Made by a program: the position numbers and the translations under genes. The notes under the pieces were generated by a model. It made no database searches. It worked only from the letters and a program-made list of their open reading frames with translations, and was not told the DNA's origin. From Actinospineispora acaciae DSM 45401 (GTDB lineage Bacteria > Actinomycetota > Actinomycetes > Mycobacteriales > Pseudonocardiaceae), in assembly GCF_000620785.1 (NCBI RefSeq), contig NZ_JIAI01000001.1, positions 1,907,217 through 1,971,216 of the forward strand: a DNA stretch of 64,000 bases, read 5' to 3'. Below, piece by piece: positions 25,992 to 35,346 of the stretch (position 1 is its first letter; each line of letters opens with the position of its first letter).

Positions 25992-26302
25992 GCCGTGACC
26001 GGCCAGGCGGCCTTCCCGCCCTCGACGAACAGCAGCCGTACGTCGATGGCACCGTCGCGCGCCCGCTTCGCCTTCTCGTACTCGTCGGAGAAGTACCACC
26101 GCCTGGCCCGCGCCATGTCCGGGAACTCCACCATGGTCATGACCCGCCCCTCCGGCCAGACCCCCTCGACCGGCTCCGGCGTCGCGCCCTGGATGCGGTA
26201 CCGGCCGCCGTACAGCTCGATCGTGGGCTCGGCCAGCACGCGGTACTCCAGGGCGCGCTCCTCGTCCAGGTTGACCGCATCGACGATCACATAGACAGAC
26301 AT
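25988..26302 (-). CDS. DUF1330 ferredoxin-like dimeric protein
   Basis: A 104-residue DUF1330 (dimeric alpha-beta barrel) protein: YVIVDAVNLDEERALEYRV, VEGVWPEGRVMTMVEFPDM and RWYFSDEYEKAK are the family's three blocks. ATG 26302 is used because GGAGAG lies seven bases upstream; the longer GTG/ATG start at 26323 adds residues outside the fold. It is the first gene of a two-gene unit divergent from a TetR regulator, which is the likely repressor. Confidence 0.85.
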   Translation of the reverse strand: MSVYVIVDAVNLDEERALEYRVLAEPTIELYGGRYRIQGATPEPVEGVWPEGRVMTMVEFPDMARARRWYFSDEYEKAKRARDGAIDVRLLFVEGGKAAWPVTA

Positions 26303-26342
26303 CCAGGGCTCTCCGTTCCCCACCGATCCAACATGACACGCC

Positions 26343-26369
26343 GTATACTTTTGCTACAGCGAAGAGTAC
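26343..26369. promoter_or_regulatory. Candidate TetR operator with overlapping -10 element
   Basis: Between the divergent DUF1330 and TetR genes lies an interrupted palindrome GTA-NN-CTT-N11-AAG-NN-TAC (26343-26369), flanked by CGCC/GGCG on the outside. TATACT at 26344-26349 fits a -10 element for the TetR gene. This placement suits autorepression and control of both directions. Confidence 0.55.
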
Positions 26370-26393
26370 AGAGGCGGCGTAGAGTGTCAATCC

Positions 26394-27095
26394 GTGCCGG
26401 CGACAGCGCAACATCGGGTGACCCGCCGTGAACGGCTGCGCGCGGAGACGACCCGCGAGATCATGGCGATTGCCCTGCGACAACTGGCCACCGGCGGCGC
26501 CGGAGCCATCTCGCTGCGGGGCATCGCCCGCGAGATGGGCATGACCGCGCGGGCCATCTACACCTACTTCCCCACCCGCGACGACCTGATCACGGCGCTG
26601 ACCGACGAGATCAGCACCTCCCTGGCCAACAGCCTGGAGCGAGCGCGCGACGGCGCACCGGCCGACGATCCGGGCGCCAGGCTGATCGCGTGGGGTGTTG
26701 CGCTGCGCGAGTGGGCGCTGGCGCACCCCGACGGCTTCCGCCTCATCTACGGCGACCCGGTGCCCGGCTACCAGCCGCCCGCGAACGGGCCGACCGACCA
26801 GGCCGCCCGCCGGGTCTGCGGCGGGCTCAACCGCCTGGTGGCGGCGCTCAGCGGGTCCGCGAACGGCCCGGACGGCGCCGAATGGTCCGACTTCCCGCCC
26901 GCCTACGTGGCGAAGGTCCGCGCCGAGGCGCCCGAGCTCTCACCGGCCGTCGCGGCCCTCGCGCTGCGGGTCTGGGGCCGCATACACGGCCTGGTGACCC
27001 TCGAGATCTACGGCCACCTGCGCTCGGTGTCGAACGACCCGGCGGCGCTGCAGCGCGCGGACCTGCACGATCTCGTCGGCCAGCTGCACGGGTGA
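26394..27095 (+). CDS. TetR-family transcriptional regulator
   Basis: A 233-residue regulator. The N-terminal HTH (about 14-62) contains REIMAIALRQLATGG, ISLRGIAREMGMTARAIYTY and FPTRDDLITALTDEI, and the C-terminal part matches the actinobacterial TetR C-terminal domain with WALAHPDGFRLIYGDPVPGY. GTG 26394 is the annotated start; no strong ribosome site is visible. It is divergent from the DUF1330/NTF2 pair and presumably represses it together with itself through the dyad at 26343-26369. Ligand unknown. Confidence 0.9.
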   Translation: MPATAQHRVTRRERLRAETTREIMAIALRQLATGGAGAISLRGIAREMGMTARAIYTYFPTRDDLITALTDEISTSLANSLERARDGAPADDPGARLIAWGVALREWALAHPDGFRLIYGDPVPGYQPPANGPTDQAARRVCGGLNRLVAALSGSANGPDGAEWSDFPPAYVAKVRAEAPELSPAVAALALRVWGRIHGLVTLEIYGHLRSVSNDPAALQRADLHDLVGQLHG

Positions 27096-27117
27096 CTCCC
27101 CCGGACCGCCGAACAGA

Positions 27118-27159
27118 TCCGGCCCGCATCGCACCGCCGGGTGCAATACGGGCCGGATG
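27118..27159. terminator. Bidirectional terminator hairpin
   Basis: ATCCGGCCCG (27118-27127) pairs perfectly with CGGGCCGGAT (27150-27159), and inside the loop GCACC pairs with GGTGC around GCCG. It lies between the convergent TetR and membrane-protein genes, 22 and 18 bp from their stops, the right place for a shared terminator. Confidence 0.75.
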
Positions 27160-27177
27160 TCGCGCGGGCAGGGTGCG

Positions 27178-27867
27178 TCATGCACCGGGAGCGTGGGCCA
27201 GCGGTTGAGCCGTCACCCCGTCGAGGCGCGACCGCAGGATCGCCGCGCCCAGGGTGGCGAACCAGATCATGTTGATCGCGCCCATCGTGGCCACCGATCC
27301 CCATCCGTTGGCGGCGTAGACGAACGAGGCGTCCATGCCGAAGAACAGCGAGGGCACCATCGCCAGGTTGACCACGGCGACGACGACGCTGCCGCGACGG
27401 GCCCACCCCGGCAGCACCGCGTGCCGGGTCGCGACGGCCAGCGCGATCAGGAAGGCGGCGATGAGCACCTTCGCGATCGGCCCGTGCAGCAACACGTTGG
27501 CCGCCGACAGCGGGCCGTCGACCGTCGGGTCCAGTGATCCGTCCGGGTGCCACAGCGAGGTCCCGGCCTCCAGCGAGGTCGACACCAGGGTCACCGCGAT
27601 GTAGCAGCGCAGCGCCGCGGTGGCGACCGATCCGGCCAGGCCCGGGTCGCCGCCGTTCGCCGCCCGCAGCAGCCGCGCCAGCCCGACCGCGAAGATCAGG
27701 AACCCGGTGAACGTGGCGACGGTGATCAGGTTGCGACCCAGCACGTTGGCCAGCGGCGGCGGGCCGTCGTAGACGAAGTACAGCGCGACCATCACGATCG
27801 AGGCGGCGCCGCTGACCAGGCCGCTCAGCCCGGTGACGAGCCGGTCGGCACGGGAGAACGTGGACAT
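27178..27867 (-). CDS. Multi-pass membrane protein of unknown function
   Basis: A 229-residue membrane protein with about six hydrophobic segments (for example LVSGAASIVMVALYFVY, NLITVATFTGFLIFAVGL, AAFLIALAVATRHAVL and a last one around GAINMIWFATLGAAIL). The pattern is that of DUF4386-like proteins, though I cannot confirm the family. ATG 27867 has GAGAGG seven bases upstream; an alternative ATG at 27909 overlaps the upstream gene's stop (ATGA) and adds 14 residues. It forms a pair with the small membrane protein and is divergent from the two-component system. Confidence 0.7.
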   Translation of the reverse strand: MSTFSRADRLVTGLSGLVSGAASIVMVALYFVYDGPPPLANVLGRNLITVATFTGFLIFAVGLARLLRAANGGDPGLAGSVATAALRCYIAVTLVSTSLEAGTSLWHPDGSLDPTVDGPLSAANVLLHGPIAKVLIAAFLIALAVATRHAVLPGWARRGSVVVAVVNLAMVPSLFFGMDASFVYAANGWGSVATMGAINMIWFATLGAAILRSRLDGVTAQPLAHAPGA

Positions 27868-27905
27868 GTCGAATCCTCTCGGGACAAGGGTGGGGGCGTA
27901 CGCGG

Positions 27906-28202
27906 TCATGACCGGGTGTCCTCGGTGCGCAGCTTCGCCAGGCCGGTCAGCGCGGCGACGGCGGCGGCCGAGGGCACGGCGGTCCACAACCACCACGGCT
28001 CGTGCAGCCCACCGCCGAGCAGGGCGATCATCAGCCAGACGATGACCTGGATCAGGGTTGCCGCCGCGCCGACGAACGCGACGACCTGTCGGATACGCAG
28101 CAGCCGCCGCCGCGCCGGATCATCCTCGCCGGCCACCGGCGCGGCGATGTCGGCGACGAGGTCGCGGAGTGGACGGCGGGTGCGGTGTGTGTCGTTGTTC
28201 AT
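27906..28202 (-). CDS. Small two-helix membrane protein
   Basis: A 98-residue protein with a charged N-terminal part (RPLRDLVADIAAPVAGEDDP) and two membrane segments (VVAFVGAAATLIQVIVWLMI and WWLWTAVPSAAAVAALTGL, each shown within length limits). No family was recognised. It starts at ATG 28202 and is followed, possibly with translational coupling, by the larger membrane protein. The 129 bp separating it from the histidine-kinase gene must hold both promoters. Confidence 0.65.
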   Translation of the reverse strand: MNNDTHRTRRPLRDLVADIAAPVAGEDDPARRRLLRIRQVVAFVGAAATLIQVIVWLMIALLGGGLHEPWWLWTAVPSAAAVAALTGLAKLRTEDTRS

Positions 28203-28331
28203 GGCCGAAACTCTCGCCGCCGAGCCGGCCCCCGACATCGGCGCGCGGTGGCAGCGGTGTTCGACGAAAGTTGGAGCCGCCCTCCACACGACAGCCGACG
28301 TCGATGCCCCGGGATTATCTAGGCTCACCTG

Positions 28332-29459
28332 GTGAGCAGGATCGAGAGGCCGGACTGGCCCGAGGTGGGCTGGACGGTCACCGTGGTGCTGTTGGCGTTC
28401 GCCGGTGGCCTGGCGCTGCTCTACGTCGTGCTGCAGGAAGGCCCCGCCGGCGTGTGGCGGGTGGTGGACATCGGGATCGGCGCGCTGGCCAGCCTCGCGC
28501 TGGTGCTGCGCCGCCGGGCGCCGGTGGTGCTGGCGCTGGTCCTGGCCTGCGCCGCCGCCGTCGCCGCCTCAGCCGGGCTGGCGAACATGCTCGCGCTCTA
28601 CGCGGTCTCCCGTCGCCGCCCGCTGCCGGTCGCGCTCGCGGTCGGCGCCTGCCAGGTCGCCGCCGGGTACGTGTTCTGGCTGCTCTACCCGCGCAACAAC
28701 TCCCTCGGCCTGACCATCGTGGTGAACGTGGCGATCGTCGCCGCGCTGTGCGCCTGGGGCGCGCTGCAGCAGGCCCAGCACGCGCTGCTCGACTCCTACC
28801 GTGACCGGGCCAAACGGGCCGAACGCGAGCAGGCGATCCGGGAGGCCGAGGCCCGCCAGGCCGAGCGGGCCCGCATCGCCAGGGAGATGCACGACGCGAT
28901 CGCGCACCGCATCTCGCTGGTCGCCCTGCACTCCGGTGGCCTGGCCGTCCAACCCGACCCGTCACGCGAGGAGCTGCGGGCCTCCCTGGAGCTGATCCGG
29001 GCGGCGGCGGTCCAGGCCCTGGAGGAGCTGCGCGGCGCGCTCGGCGTGCTGCGCGCCGACGAGCCGACGTCGTTGGAGCAGCCGGGACTCGACCGGCTCG
29101 ACGACCTGGTCGCCGAGGCGCGCGCCGCCGGGCAACGGGTGACCCTGACCGCCGGCGACGACCTGCGCGACGCACCCGCCAGCGTCAGCAGGGCCGCCTA
29201 CCGGATCGTCCAGGAAGGCCTGACCAACGCGCGCAAGCACGCGCCCTCGGCCGAGGTCTCGGTCCTGCTGCACCGGGCCGACGACCTCCTGCGGGTGCGC
29301 CTGAGCAACCCGGTCGCGGCCGACTCGCCGGACCAGTCCGGTTCCCGTCGCGGGCTCATCGGCCTGCGGGAACGCGCCGTGCTCGCCGGCGGCACACTGA
29401 GCCACGGCCCGAACGGGACCGGTTGCTTCATCCTCGACGCGGAGCTGCCATGGACGTGA
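28332..29459 (+). CDS. Sensor histidine kinase of NarL-type two-component system
   Basis: A 375-residue membrane kinase. The N-terminal half (about 14-145) carries four or five membrane segments with little extracellular loop, suggesting membrane-stress or intramembrane sensing. A coiled-coil linker (about 150-182) leads to the HisKA_3 dimerisation helix with phosphoacceptor H187 in REMHDAIAHR, then a HATPase domain with EGLTNARKHAP and GLIGLRERA. GTG 28332 has no clear ribosome site; TATCT 10-15 bases upstream suggests a near-leaderless message. It overlaps the response regulator by 10 bp. The signal is unknown. Confidence 0.92.
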   Translation: MSRIERPDWPEVGWTVTVVLLAFAGGLALLYVVLQEGPAGVWRVVDIGIGALASLALVLRRRAPVVLALVLACAAAVAASAGLANMLALYAVSRRRPLPVALAVGACQVAAGYVFWLLYPRNNSLGLTIVVNVAIVAALCAWGALQQAQHALLDSYRDRAKRAEREQAIREAEARQAERARIAREMHDAIAHRISLVALHSGGLAVQPDPSREELRASLELIRAAAVQALEELRGALGVLRADEPTSLEQPGLDRLDDLVAEARAAGQRVTLTAGDDLRDAPASVSRAAYRIVQEGLTNARKHAPSAEVSVLLHRADDLLRVRLSNPVAADSPDQSGSRRGLIGLRERAVLAGGTLSHGPNGTGCFILDAELPWT

Positions 29460-30136
29460 CCCGGATAGTCCTCGTCGACGACGACGCCATGGTGCGGGCG
29501 GGGCTGCGGATGGTGCTCTCCGCCGACCCCACCCTGCGGGTCGTGGCCGAGGCGACGAACGGCCGCCAGGCGCTGGAGGTGCTGCGCGACACCGACGCCG
29601 ACGTCGTGCTCATGGACCTGCAGATGCCCGTCCTGGACGGCGTGGCCGCCACCCGTGAGCTGCGTACCCATCGCCGCACCCCCGCCGTGCTGGTCCTCAC
29701 CACCTTCGACGTCGACACCTACGTCGTGGAGGCGCTGCGCGCCGGGGCGAGCGGCTACGTCCTCAAGGACACGCCGCCGGAGGAGATCATCCGCGCCGTG
29801 CACGTCGCGGCCGCCGGCGACTCCGTGTTCTCCGCGACGGTCACCGAGCGCATCGTGGCCCGGATCTCCAGCCGGGACGACGCGACGACCGCCGACGCCC
29901 GACGCAGGCTCGCCCGCCTGACCGAACGGGAACGCGAGGTGGCCGACGCCATCGCCGCCGGCAGCTCCAACGCGACCATCGCGTCCGACCTGCGGATGAG
30001 CGAGGCCACCGTCAAGTCGCACGTGTCCCGAATCCTCACCAAGACCGGCGCCGAGAACCGGGTCCAGGTCGCGCTGCTGGTCTACCAGACCGGGACGGAA
30101 AAGGACTCGGAGATCACCGACCACCCGCGGAGGTGA
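29450..30136 (+). CDS. NarL/FixJ-family response regulator
   Basis: A 228-residue regulator with an N-terminal receiver domain (LVDDDAMVRAGL; phosphoacceptor D56 in DVVLMDLQMPVLDG; switch Thr in VLTTFD; Lys in GYVLKDTPP) and a C-terminal LuxR-type HTH (about 160-210; LTEREREVADAIAAG and ATVKSHVSRILTKTG). ATG 29450 follows GGAG and lies inside the kinase gene, so the pair is translationally coupled. Its stop is 1 bp from the convergent stop of the GHL6-like gene. Targets may include the divergent membrane-protein pair. Confidence 0.93.
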   Translation: MDVTRIVLVDDDAMVRAGLRMVLSADPTLRVVAEATNGRQALEVLRDTDADVVLMDLQMPVLDGVAATRELRTHRRTPAVLVLTTFDVDTYVVEALRAGASGYVLKDTPPEEIIRAVHVAAAGDSVFSATVTERIVARISSRDDATTADARRRLARLTEREREVADAIAAGSSNATIASDLRMSEATVKSHVSRILTKTGAENRVQVALLVYQTGTEKDSEITDHPRR

Positions 30137-30137
30137 G

Positions 30138-32270
30138 TCACGCCGTCGGTGGCTCGGCGCTCGCTTCGTGGCGGGCGAGCAGCATGGCCAGCTCGGGCAC
30201 CTGGTTCAGCTCGCAGCTCAGCGTGCCGTCCGCGTCCAGCTCGAACGGCACGGGCTCACCCGACGGCAGCCGTTGCAGCGCGACGAACCGGGCGCCGTCC
30301 GGGGCGCGCAGCCGCAGCCGGGCCGGGGTGACGATCGCCGGCGGGCCGTTGCGCAGCGCCACCCGGATCGCACCCGGCTGCCGGAAGGCCGACGCCCACA
30401 CGCCGGGGTGGGTGGTGCACCGCACCGAGCGCTCCCCGTCGAGCAGGGCGTCGATCAGCGCGGCGAAGACCCGGTCGTTGGCGTCCGCGTCCTCCCGTTC
30501 GAGGTCGAACACGCTGTAGACGGCGCGCCCGGCGCCGAAGTCGTGCTCGACCAGCACCGGGTCGGCCGTGTCCCGCACCGGCGGGAAGGAGTGGATCGAC
30601 GCCCAGTTCTGGTCGCCGAAACCGCCGACGTGCGGGTGCCCGTGCGGAAGGGTGAGCGTCGCGAGGACCCGCGCACCGGGGTCGGTGCGCAGCCGCACGA
30701 GCCCACCGGCCAGTCCGGAGCCGGTGGTGAAGGTGAGAAACCGCTGCGGATGCAGCCACCGCCGCACGGCGTCGTCCGAGGGCTTGGCGTAGGCGGGGCC
30801 GGTCGGCTCCTCGGACTCCAGGTGGACGCCGAACACGTCGGCGAGCATGAGGTCGTCGTGGCGCACGCCCCGGCTCTCCACCAGCGAGGTGTAGCCGCTG
30901 GCGTAGACCCGCCCGCCGCGCCGCACGTACCGGCGGACCGCCGCGACCTCCTCGGCGTCCATCCGCGAGACGTTCGGCAGCACCAGGACGCGGTAGCGGT
31001 CGAGCTCGGCGAGCTGGCGACGGGTGATCACGCCGAACGGGACGTGCGCGCGCCGCAGGCTCCGGCAGGCGCCGCGCAGGGCCGCCAGGTGCGGGTACGT
31101 CGGGGGCGCCGCGATCTCGGCGAGCGGCCGGCCGTTCTCCGCGAAGTCCATCTTCGACTCGTTCGAGAAGTACACCGCGACGTCCTCCACCGGCTCCCCG
31201 CCGAGGTAGGGCTCGACCTCGGCCATCGCCTCGAAGGTGTCGCCGATGCGGTCGTAGGTGTCGTCGGCCGCCGTGCCCGCCGGGTCGATCGCCTCGATGA
31301 ACATGAACGCGGTCGACTCGGCCGCGGCGTCGAGCACCTGCGCCCGCATCCGGTCCGCCGACTTGAGCGTGATGTGCTCGAAGCAGTCCACCGTCGCGAA
31401 CGTCATGAACTCCGCCGGCCGCGAGCGGGACAGGTTGGCCATCAGCTTCATCACGAGCAGCTGCTCGACGTCGTCGCCGTACAGGTCGCCGCCGAGGAAG
31501 TCGGAGTGCTCGGTGGCGCCGAACGGCACCGCCCACGTCCAGTGCCCGGGGGCCGGCGCGAAGTTGTGGTAGACGGCGATGTCCGGCCGTGCCCGGCGCA
31601 TCGCCCCGGTGACCAGCCCGGTGAAGTCGGAGATCCAGCGCTCGCGCGCCGCCTGGAACTCGCACCACGCGGGCGAGGTCCAGTCGACCGTCTCGGGTAT
31701 GTCCGCGCCGGTCTCGTCCCGGTAGCGCGTCCGGCAGGCCGGGCACAGGCAGACGCCGGGCCAGAACGTCATGTCGCAGAAGCTCGCGCCGAACTCGTAG
31801 CGCCCGTACAGGTCGGCGATCTGGTCGGCGATGTAGGCGCGGTAGTCGGGGTTGTTCGGGCAGCACAGCCCGTGCCGGTCGCCGGGGGAGGTCGGCTGCG
31901 ACGGCGGGGTCGGCGGGGTCGGCGGCACGACCCGCCAGTCGGGGTACCGCGCGGCGGGCCAGTTGTCGAAGATCACGCTGTAGTAGGCGCACGCCGCGAT
32001 GCCGCGCTCGCGCAGCAGCGCCGCGGTCTCGCCGACGACGTCGCGCCCGTTCAGCCTCGGATGCATCGCGCCGACCTCGGTGGGCCAGAAGCACCACCCG
32101 TTGAGCGTCTTGCAGACGAACATCACGGAGCTGGCGTTCGCCCGTTCGTAGCGGTCCGCCATCGCGACCGGGTCGTACTCGGCGAGGAAGCCCTCGTCCC
32201 ACGCCGGGATCTCCATGTCGACCAGCATCCGGCGCCATCCCCGCTGGTAGCCGGAGGTTCCTACCGCCAC
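30138..32270 (-). CDS. GHL6-like glycosyl hydrolase with beta-galactosidase trimerisation-type domain
   Basis: A 710-residue cytoplasmic protein without signal peptide. The N-terminal TIM-barrel part (about 20-330) has NASSVMFVCKTLNGWCFWPT, GIAACAYYSVIFDNW, and a Cys-rich stretch CLCPACRTRYRDETG, the pattern of the 'hypothetical glycosyl hydrolase 6' group. The middle (about 370-580) matches a beta-galactosidase trimerisation/glutamine-amidotransferase-like domain (VAVYFSNESKMDF, YRVLVLPNVSRMDAEEV). Relatives include putative alpha-fucosidase or beta-galactosidase-type enzymes. GTG 32270 is taken as start because it directly follows the upstream stop; the ATG at MLVDMEIPAWD is an alternative. 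It is the third gene of the permease/binding-protein/glycosidase unit. Confidence 0.78.
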   Translation of the reverse strand: MAVGTSGYQRGWRRMLVDMEIPAWDEGFLAEYDPVAMADRYERANASSVMFVCKTLNGWCFWPTEVGAMHPRLNGRDVVGETAALLRERGIAACAYYSVIFDNWPAARYPDWRVVPPTPPTPPSQPTSPGDRHGLCCPNNPDYRAYIADQIADLYGRYEFGASFCDMTFWPGVCLCPACRTRYRDETGADIPETVDWTSPAWCEFQAARERWISDFTGLVTGAMRRARPDIAVYHNFAPAPGHWTWAVPFGATEHSDFLGGDLYGDDVEQLLVMKLMANLSRSRPAEFMTFATVDCFEHITLKSADRMRAQVLDAAAESTAFMFIEAIDPAGTAADDTYDRIGDTFEAMAEVEPYLGGEPVEDVAVYFSNESKMDFAENGRPLAEIAAPPTYPHLAALRGACRSLRRAHVPFGVITRRQLAELDRYRVLVLPNVSRMDAEEVAAVRRYVRRGGRVYASGYTSLVESRGVRHDDLMLADVFGVHLESEEPTGPAYAKPSDDAVRRWLHPQRFLTFTTGSGLAGGLVRLRTDPGARVLATLTLPHGHPHVGGFGDQNWASIHSFPPVRDTADPVLVEHDFGAGRAVYSVFDLEREDADANDRVFAALIDALLDGERSVRCTTHPGVWASAFRQPGAIRVALRNGPPAIVTPARLRLRAPDGARFVALQRLPSGEPVPFELDADGTLSCELNQVPELAMLLARHEASAEPPTA

Positions 32271-32275
32271 GGCAC

Positions 32276-33898
32276 TCAGTCCTTCCACACCTCGTCGAGC
32301 CGCCAGAAGCTGCCGGCCATCAGGTCGTTGAAGCCGTGCACGGTGTTGCCCACGGCAATCCGGTTCGGGGTGTAGACCAGCGGGATCACCGGTGGGTTGT
32401 CGATGGTCACGAGCTGGAGCCGGTCGAACAGGCGCTTGCGTTCGGCCTCGTCCAGCGTGGTCGTGGCCCGCCGGGTGAGCGCCGCCGCCTCCGGGTTCGC
32501 CAGGTACGTGTACAGGTTGTGCGTCGCGGGCGAGTCGAACAGCAGCGACGCGAACTCGTCGTCGACCACCACGTCGTTGGCCCACTCGCCGGGCGGGAAG
32601 ATCGACAGTTCGGCGTCGCCGGCGAGGAACCTCGCTCCGAGCGTCGCGTGGTCCAGGCGCTGGATGGTGACGGTGACGCCGATGGTGGCCCAGGCTTGTT
32701 GGACGATCTGTGCGACCTGGTTGGAGGGTTGGTCGGTGCCGACGATGTTGATGGTGGTGGCGAAGCCGTGGGGCACCGAGGTGGTGGCCAGCAGCGCCTT
32801 GGCCTTGCCCGGGTCGTAGGGATAGCCGGGCGCGGCCTCGTTCCAGTACTTGGCCTTCGGGTAGACCGTGTTCATGATCGGCGCGACGCCGCCGAAGGCG
32901 ATGGTGTTGATGTCGTCGACCGGGGTGGCGTAGGCCAGGGCCTGGCGGACGGCGCGTTCGGTGAACGGTGGGGTGGCGTTGTTGGACCAGATGACGTACA
33001 TGTCGCCGCCGGCTCCGACCAGGACGGTGGCCCTGCCGCTCTCGTCGATGGTCCTGATCTGCGGGAACGGGATGCTGTCGGCCGCGTCGGAGGTGCCGGA
33101 CAGGACGTTGAGGATGCGGGTGTTGTCGTTGGGGGTGACGCGGATCTTGAGTTCGTCGAGGTAGGGGCGTCCGGTGCGCCAGTGGGTGGGGTTGCGGACC
33201 AGGACGGCTTCCTGGTCCTTGATCCAGTGTTGGAGCATGAACGGGCCGGTGCCGACGGGGTGTTCGTTGAACGCGGCGGCACCCTCGGACTCGACCAGCG
33301 CCTTCGGCACGATCGACGCGGCGACCATGGCGACCGAGTAGAGGAAGCTGGGCGTGGGCCGGGACAGCCGGACCACCGCGGTCAGCGGGTCCGGGGTCTC
33401 GATCGAGGCGACGGTGGCGAACAGCGTGTCCTTGAAGAACGAGTCCGGCCCTCGGGCGTGGTCGAGGGTGAACCGGACGTCCGCCGAGGTGAACGGCATG
33501 CCGTTGGAGAACGTCACGCCCGGGCGCAGGTGGAAGGTGTAGGACAGGCCGTCCGGGCTGACCTCCCAGCTCGTCGCCAGCGCCGGGCGCGGTTCGAGCT
33601 GGCCAGGGGCGTACTCGGCCAGCTGGTCGAACATCTGCGCGACGATCTGGCGGTCTGGCGTGCCGGTGGCCTCCATCATGCGGTACGCGCTGATCGTGAG
33701 CGGCGCGATGTTCTGGTCGACGACGAGGGTGCCGCCGCGCTTGGGCACCCCGCCCGGGCGCAGCGTCGCGCCCCACGCCGCCGCCTCGACGTGTGTGTCC
33801 GCGAGCCGCCCGCCGCCGCCCGGGCTCCCACATGCCGCAAGGGCCACCGCGAGCAGCGACGCCGCCAGCGCGGCACGCCACCGCGATCCGCCTGTCAC
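32276..33898 (-). CDS. Family-5 solute-binding lipoprotein (orphan paralogue)
   Basis: A 540-residue SBP_bac_5-type lipoprotein (signal LAVALAACG, lipid Cys 23), of the class that binds oligopeptides or oligosaccharides for Dpp/Opp ABC importers. It is strongly similar along its whole length to the binding protein at 46759-48402, sharing blocks such as VTFSNGMPFTSADV, ALVESEGAAAFNEHP, NDNTRILNVLSGTSD and NPPVIPLVYTPNR. No ABC permease or ATPase is adjacent here; it sits between an APC permease and a GHL6-like hydrolase. It may share the Dpp-type transporter 13 kb away. GTG 33898 overlaps the permease stop (GTGA). Confidence 0.9.
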   Translation of the reverse strand: MTGGSRWRAALAASLLAVALAACGSPGGGGRLADTHVEAAAWGATLRPGGVPKRGGTLVVDQNIAPLTISAYRMMEATGTPDRQIVAQMFDQLAEYAPGQLEPRPALATSWEVSPDGLSYTFHLRPGVTFSNGMPFTSADVRFTLDHARGPDSFFKDTLFATVASIETPDPLTAVVRLSRPTPSFLYSVAMVAASIVPKALVESEGAAAFNEHPVGTGPFMLQHWIKDQEAVLVRNPTHWRTGRPYLDELKIRVTPNDNTRILNVLSGTSDAADSIPFPQIRTIDESGRATVLVGAGGDMYVIWSNNATPPFTERAVRQALAYATPVDDINTIAFGGVAPIMNTVYPKAKYWNEAAPGYPYDPGKAKALLATTSVPHGFATTINIVGTDQPSNQVAQIVQQAWATIGVTVTIQRLDHATLGARFLAGDAELSIFPPGEWANDVVVDDEFASLLFDSPATHNLYTYLANPEAAALTRRATTTLDEAERKRLFDRLQLVTIDNPPVIPLVYTPNRIAVGNTVHGFNDLMAGSFWRLDEVWKD

Positions 33899-35271
33899 CG
33901 CGCCGCCGATGACGCGCGTCGGCGGCGCAGCGCGTACGCGACCAGGATGACCGCCAGGCTGACGCAGCCCGCGACGAGCTGGATCCGCTGGTCGGGCCGC
34001 ACCGCCATCGATACCAGCACCGCGCAGAAACACGCGATGGTCAGATACGTCAGGTAGGGATAGCCCCACATCTTGAGGGTGAGCGCCTCCGGTTCCTCGC
34101 GTTCGAGTCGTTTACGCAGGCGCAGGTGCGAGACCGTGATAATCAGGTAGACGAAGAGCGCGATGGTGCCGGACGAGTTGATGAGAAATGAGAACACGGC
34201 GTCGGGCGAGTAATAGGCCATGACCACGGAGAGAAAGCCCACAGTCGTTCCGGCCAGGATCGCCCGGGCCGGAACCCTGTTGCGGGTGAGCGCCACCATG
34301 GCCCGTGGCGCGTCGCCGTGGCGCGCCAGCACGAACAGCATTCGGGACGAGACATACAGGATCGAGTTCAACACCGACAGGACGGCGATCAGTATGATCA
34401 CGTTCATCACCGTCGCGGCGCTCGGCAGGCCGACCCTTTCCAGCACGGTGACATACGGGCTCTTGAGCGCCTCGGCGTCCTCCCAGGAGATGATGGTGAC
34501 GACGAGAAACACGGAGCCGACGTAGAAGAGCATCACGCGCCAGAGCACGCCCGTGGTGGCCTTCGCCACCGACCGCTGGGGTTCGGAGGTCTCGCCGGCG
34601 GCGATGGTCACGATCTCGGCACCCACCAGTGCCACGATGACGACGACGATCGCGCTGGCCATCGCCATCACGCCGTGCGGGGCGAACCCGCCGCGGCCGG
34701 TGAGGTTGACGAACGAGAGCTCGGCACCGGGCCAGGCACCGAGCACGAACAGGGCGCCGATGACGAGGAACACGACAATGGCGGCGATCTTGATCGAGGC
34801 GAACCAGAACTCCACCTCACCGTACGTCCGAACGGAGAACAGGTTGGTGAGGGTGAACACGACCAACACGACGAGCGCGAGAACCCAGAGTGGCATGTCG
34901 ATCCACTGCCGGAGGATGCCGGCGGCCGCCACCACCTCGAATCCCACGACGACGACTATGTACCACCAGTAGAGCCAGCCGACGGTGAATCCCGCCCAGG
35001 GGCCGAGCGTCATTCGCGCGTAGTCGGAGAACGAGCCGGCCGACGGCTTGGCCACGACCATCTCACCCAGCATGCGCATGGTGAACAGGACGAGGATCCC
35101 GGCGAGGAGGTACGACAGAACGGCGATCGGCCCGGCGGTTCCGATGACGGTTCCGCTGCCGACGAAAAGGCCGGCCCCGATGTTCCCGCCGATCGCGATC
35201 ATCATCATGTGACGGTTGCGTAGTGAGCGGCGCAGGCCGGTGTTCCCGGGCGTCGTCTTCGACAGCTCCAT
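33895..35271 (-). CDS. APC-superfamily amino-acid permease (GabP/AAP type)
   Basis: A 458-residue transporter with about twelve membrane segments. The N-terminal MMIAIGGNIGAGLFVGSG is the classic AAP substrate/Na-site motif of helix 1, followed by AGPIAVLSYLLAGILV and KPSAGSFSDYARMTLGPWAG. Family members are proton-coupled importers of amino acids or GABA. It leads a three-gene minus-strand unit (permease, orphan solute-binding protein, GHL6-like). ATG 35271 is the start; the 101-bp region upstream contains the recurrent TCA-N3-YA-TGAA box at 35349-35360. An amino-acid or amino-sugar substrate would fit the island but is inference. Confidence 0.9.
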   Translation of the reverse strand: MELSKTTPGNTGLRRSLRNRHMMMIAIGGNIGAGLFVGSGTVIGTAGPIAVLSYLLAGILVLFTMRMLGEMVVAKPSAGSFSDYARMTLGPWAGFTVGWLYWWYIVVVVGFEVVAAAGILRQWIDMPLWVLALVVLVVFTLTNLFSVRTYGEVEFWFASIKIAAIVVFLVIGALFVLGAWPGAELSFVNLTGRGGFAPHGVMAMASAIVVVIVALVGAEIVTIAAGETSEPQRSVAKATTGVLWRVMLFYVGSVFLVVTIISWEDAEALKSPYVTVLERVGLPSAATVMNVIILIAVLSVLNSILYVSSRMLFVLARHGDAPRAMVALTRNRVPARAILAGTTVGFLSVVMAYYSPDAVFSFLINSSGTIALFVYLIITVSHLRLRKRLEREEPEALTLKMWGYPYLTYLTIACFCAVLVSMAVRPDQRIQLVAGCVSLAVILVAYALRRRRASSAAR

Positions 35272-35346
35272 TGCCGCTCCCCGCGGGTGGTCACCATTCG
35301 ACGGGCTCGAACCTTAAGGTGGCGATTATCGTAATGTCAACATGAT

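Noticed and set aside
30138..33881. A single 1247-codon minus-strand gene covering the GHL6-like protein and more
   Set aside because: Only the part from about 32270 down has a recognisable protein; the upstream extension is an out-of-frame shadow of the solute-binding protein gene.
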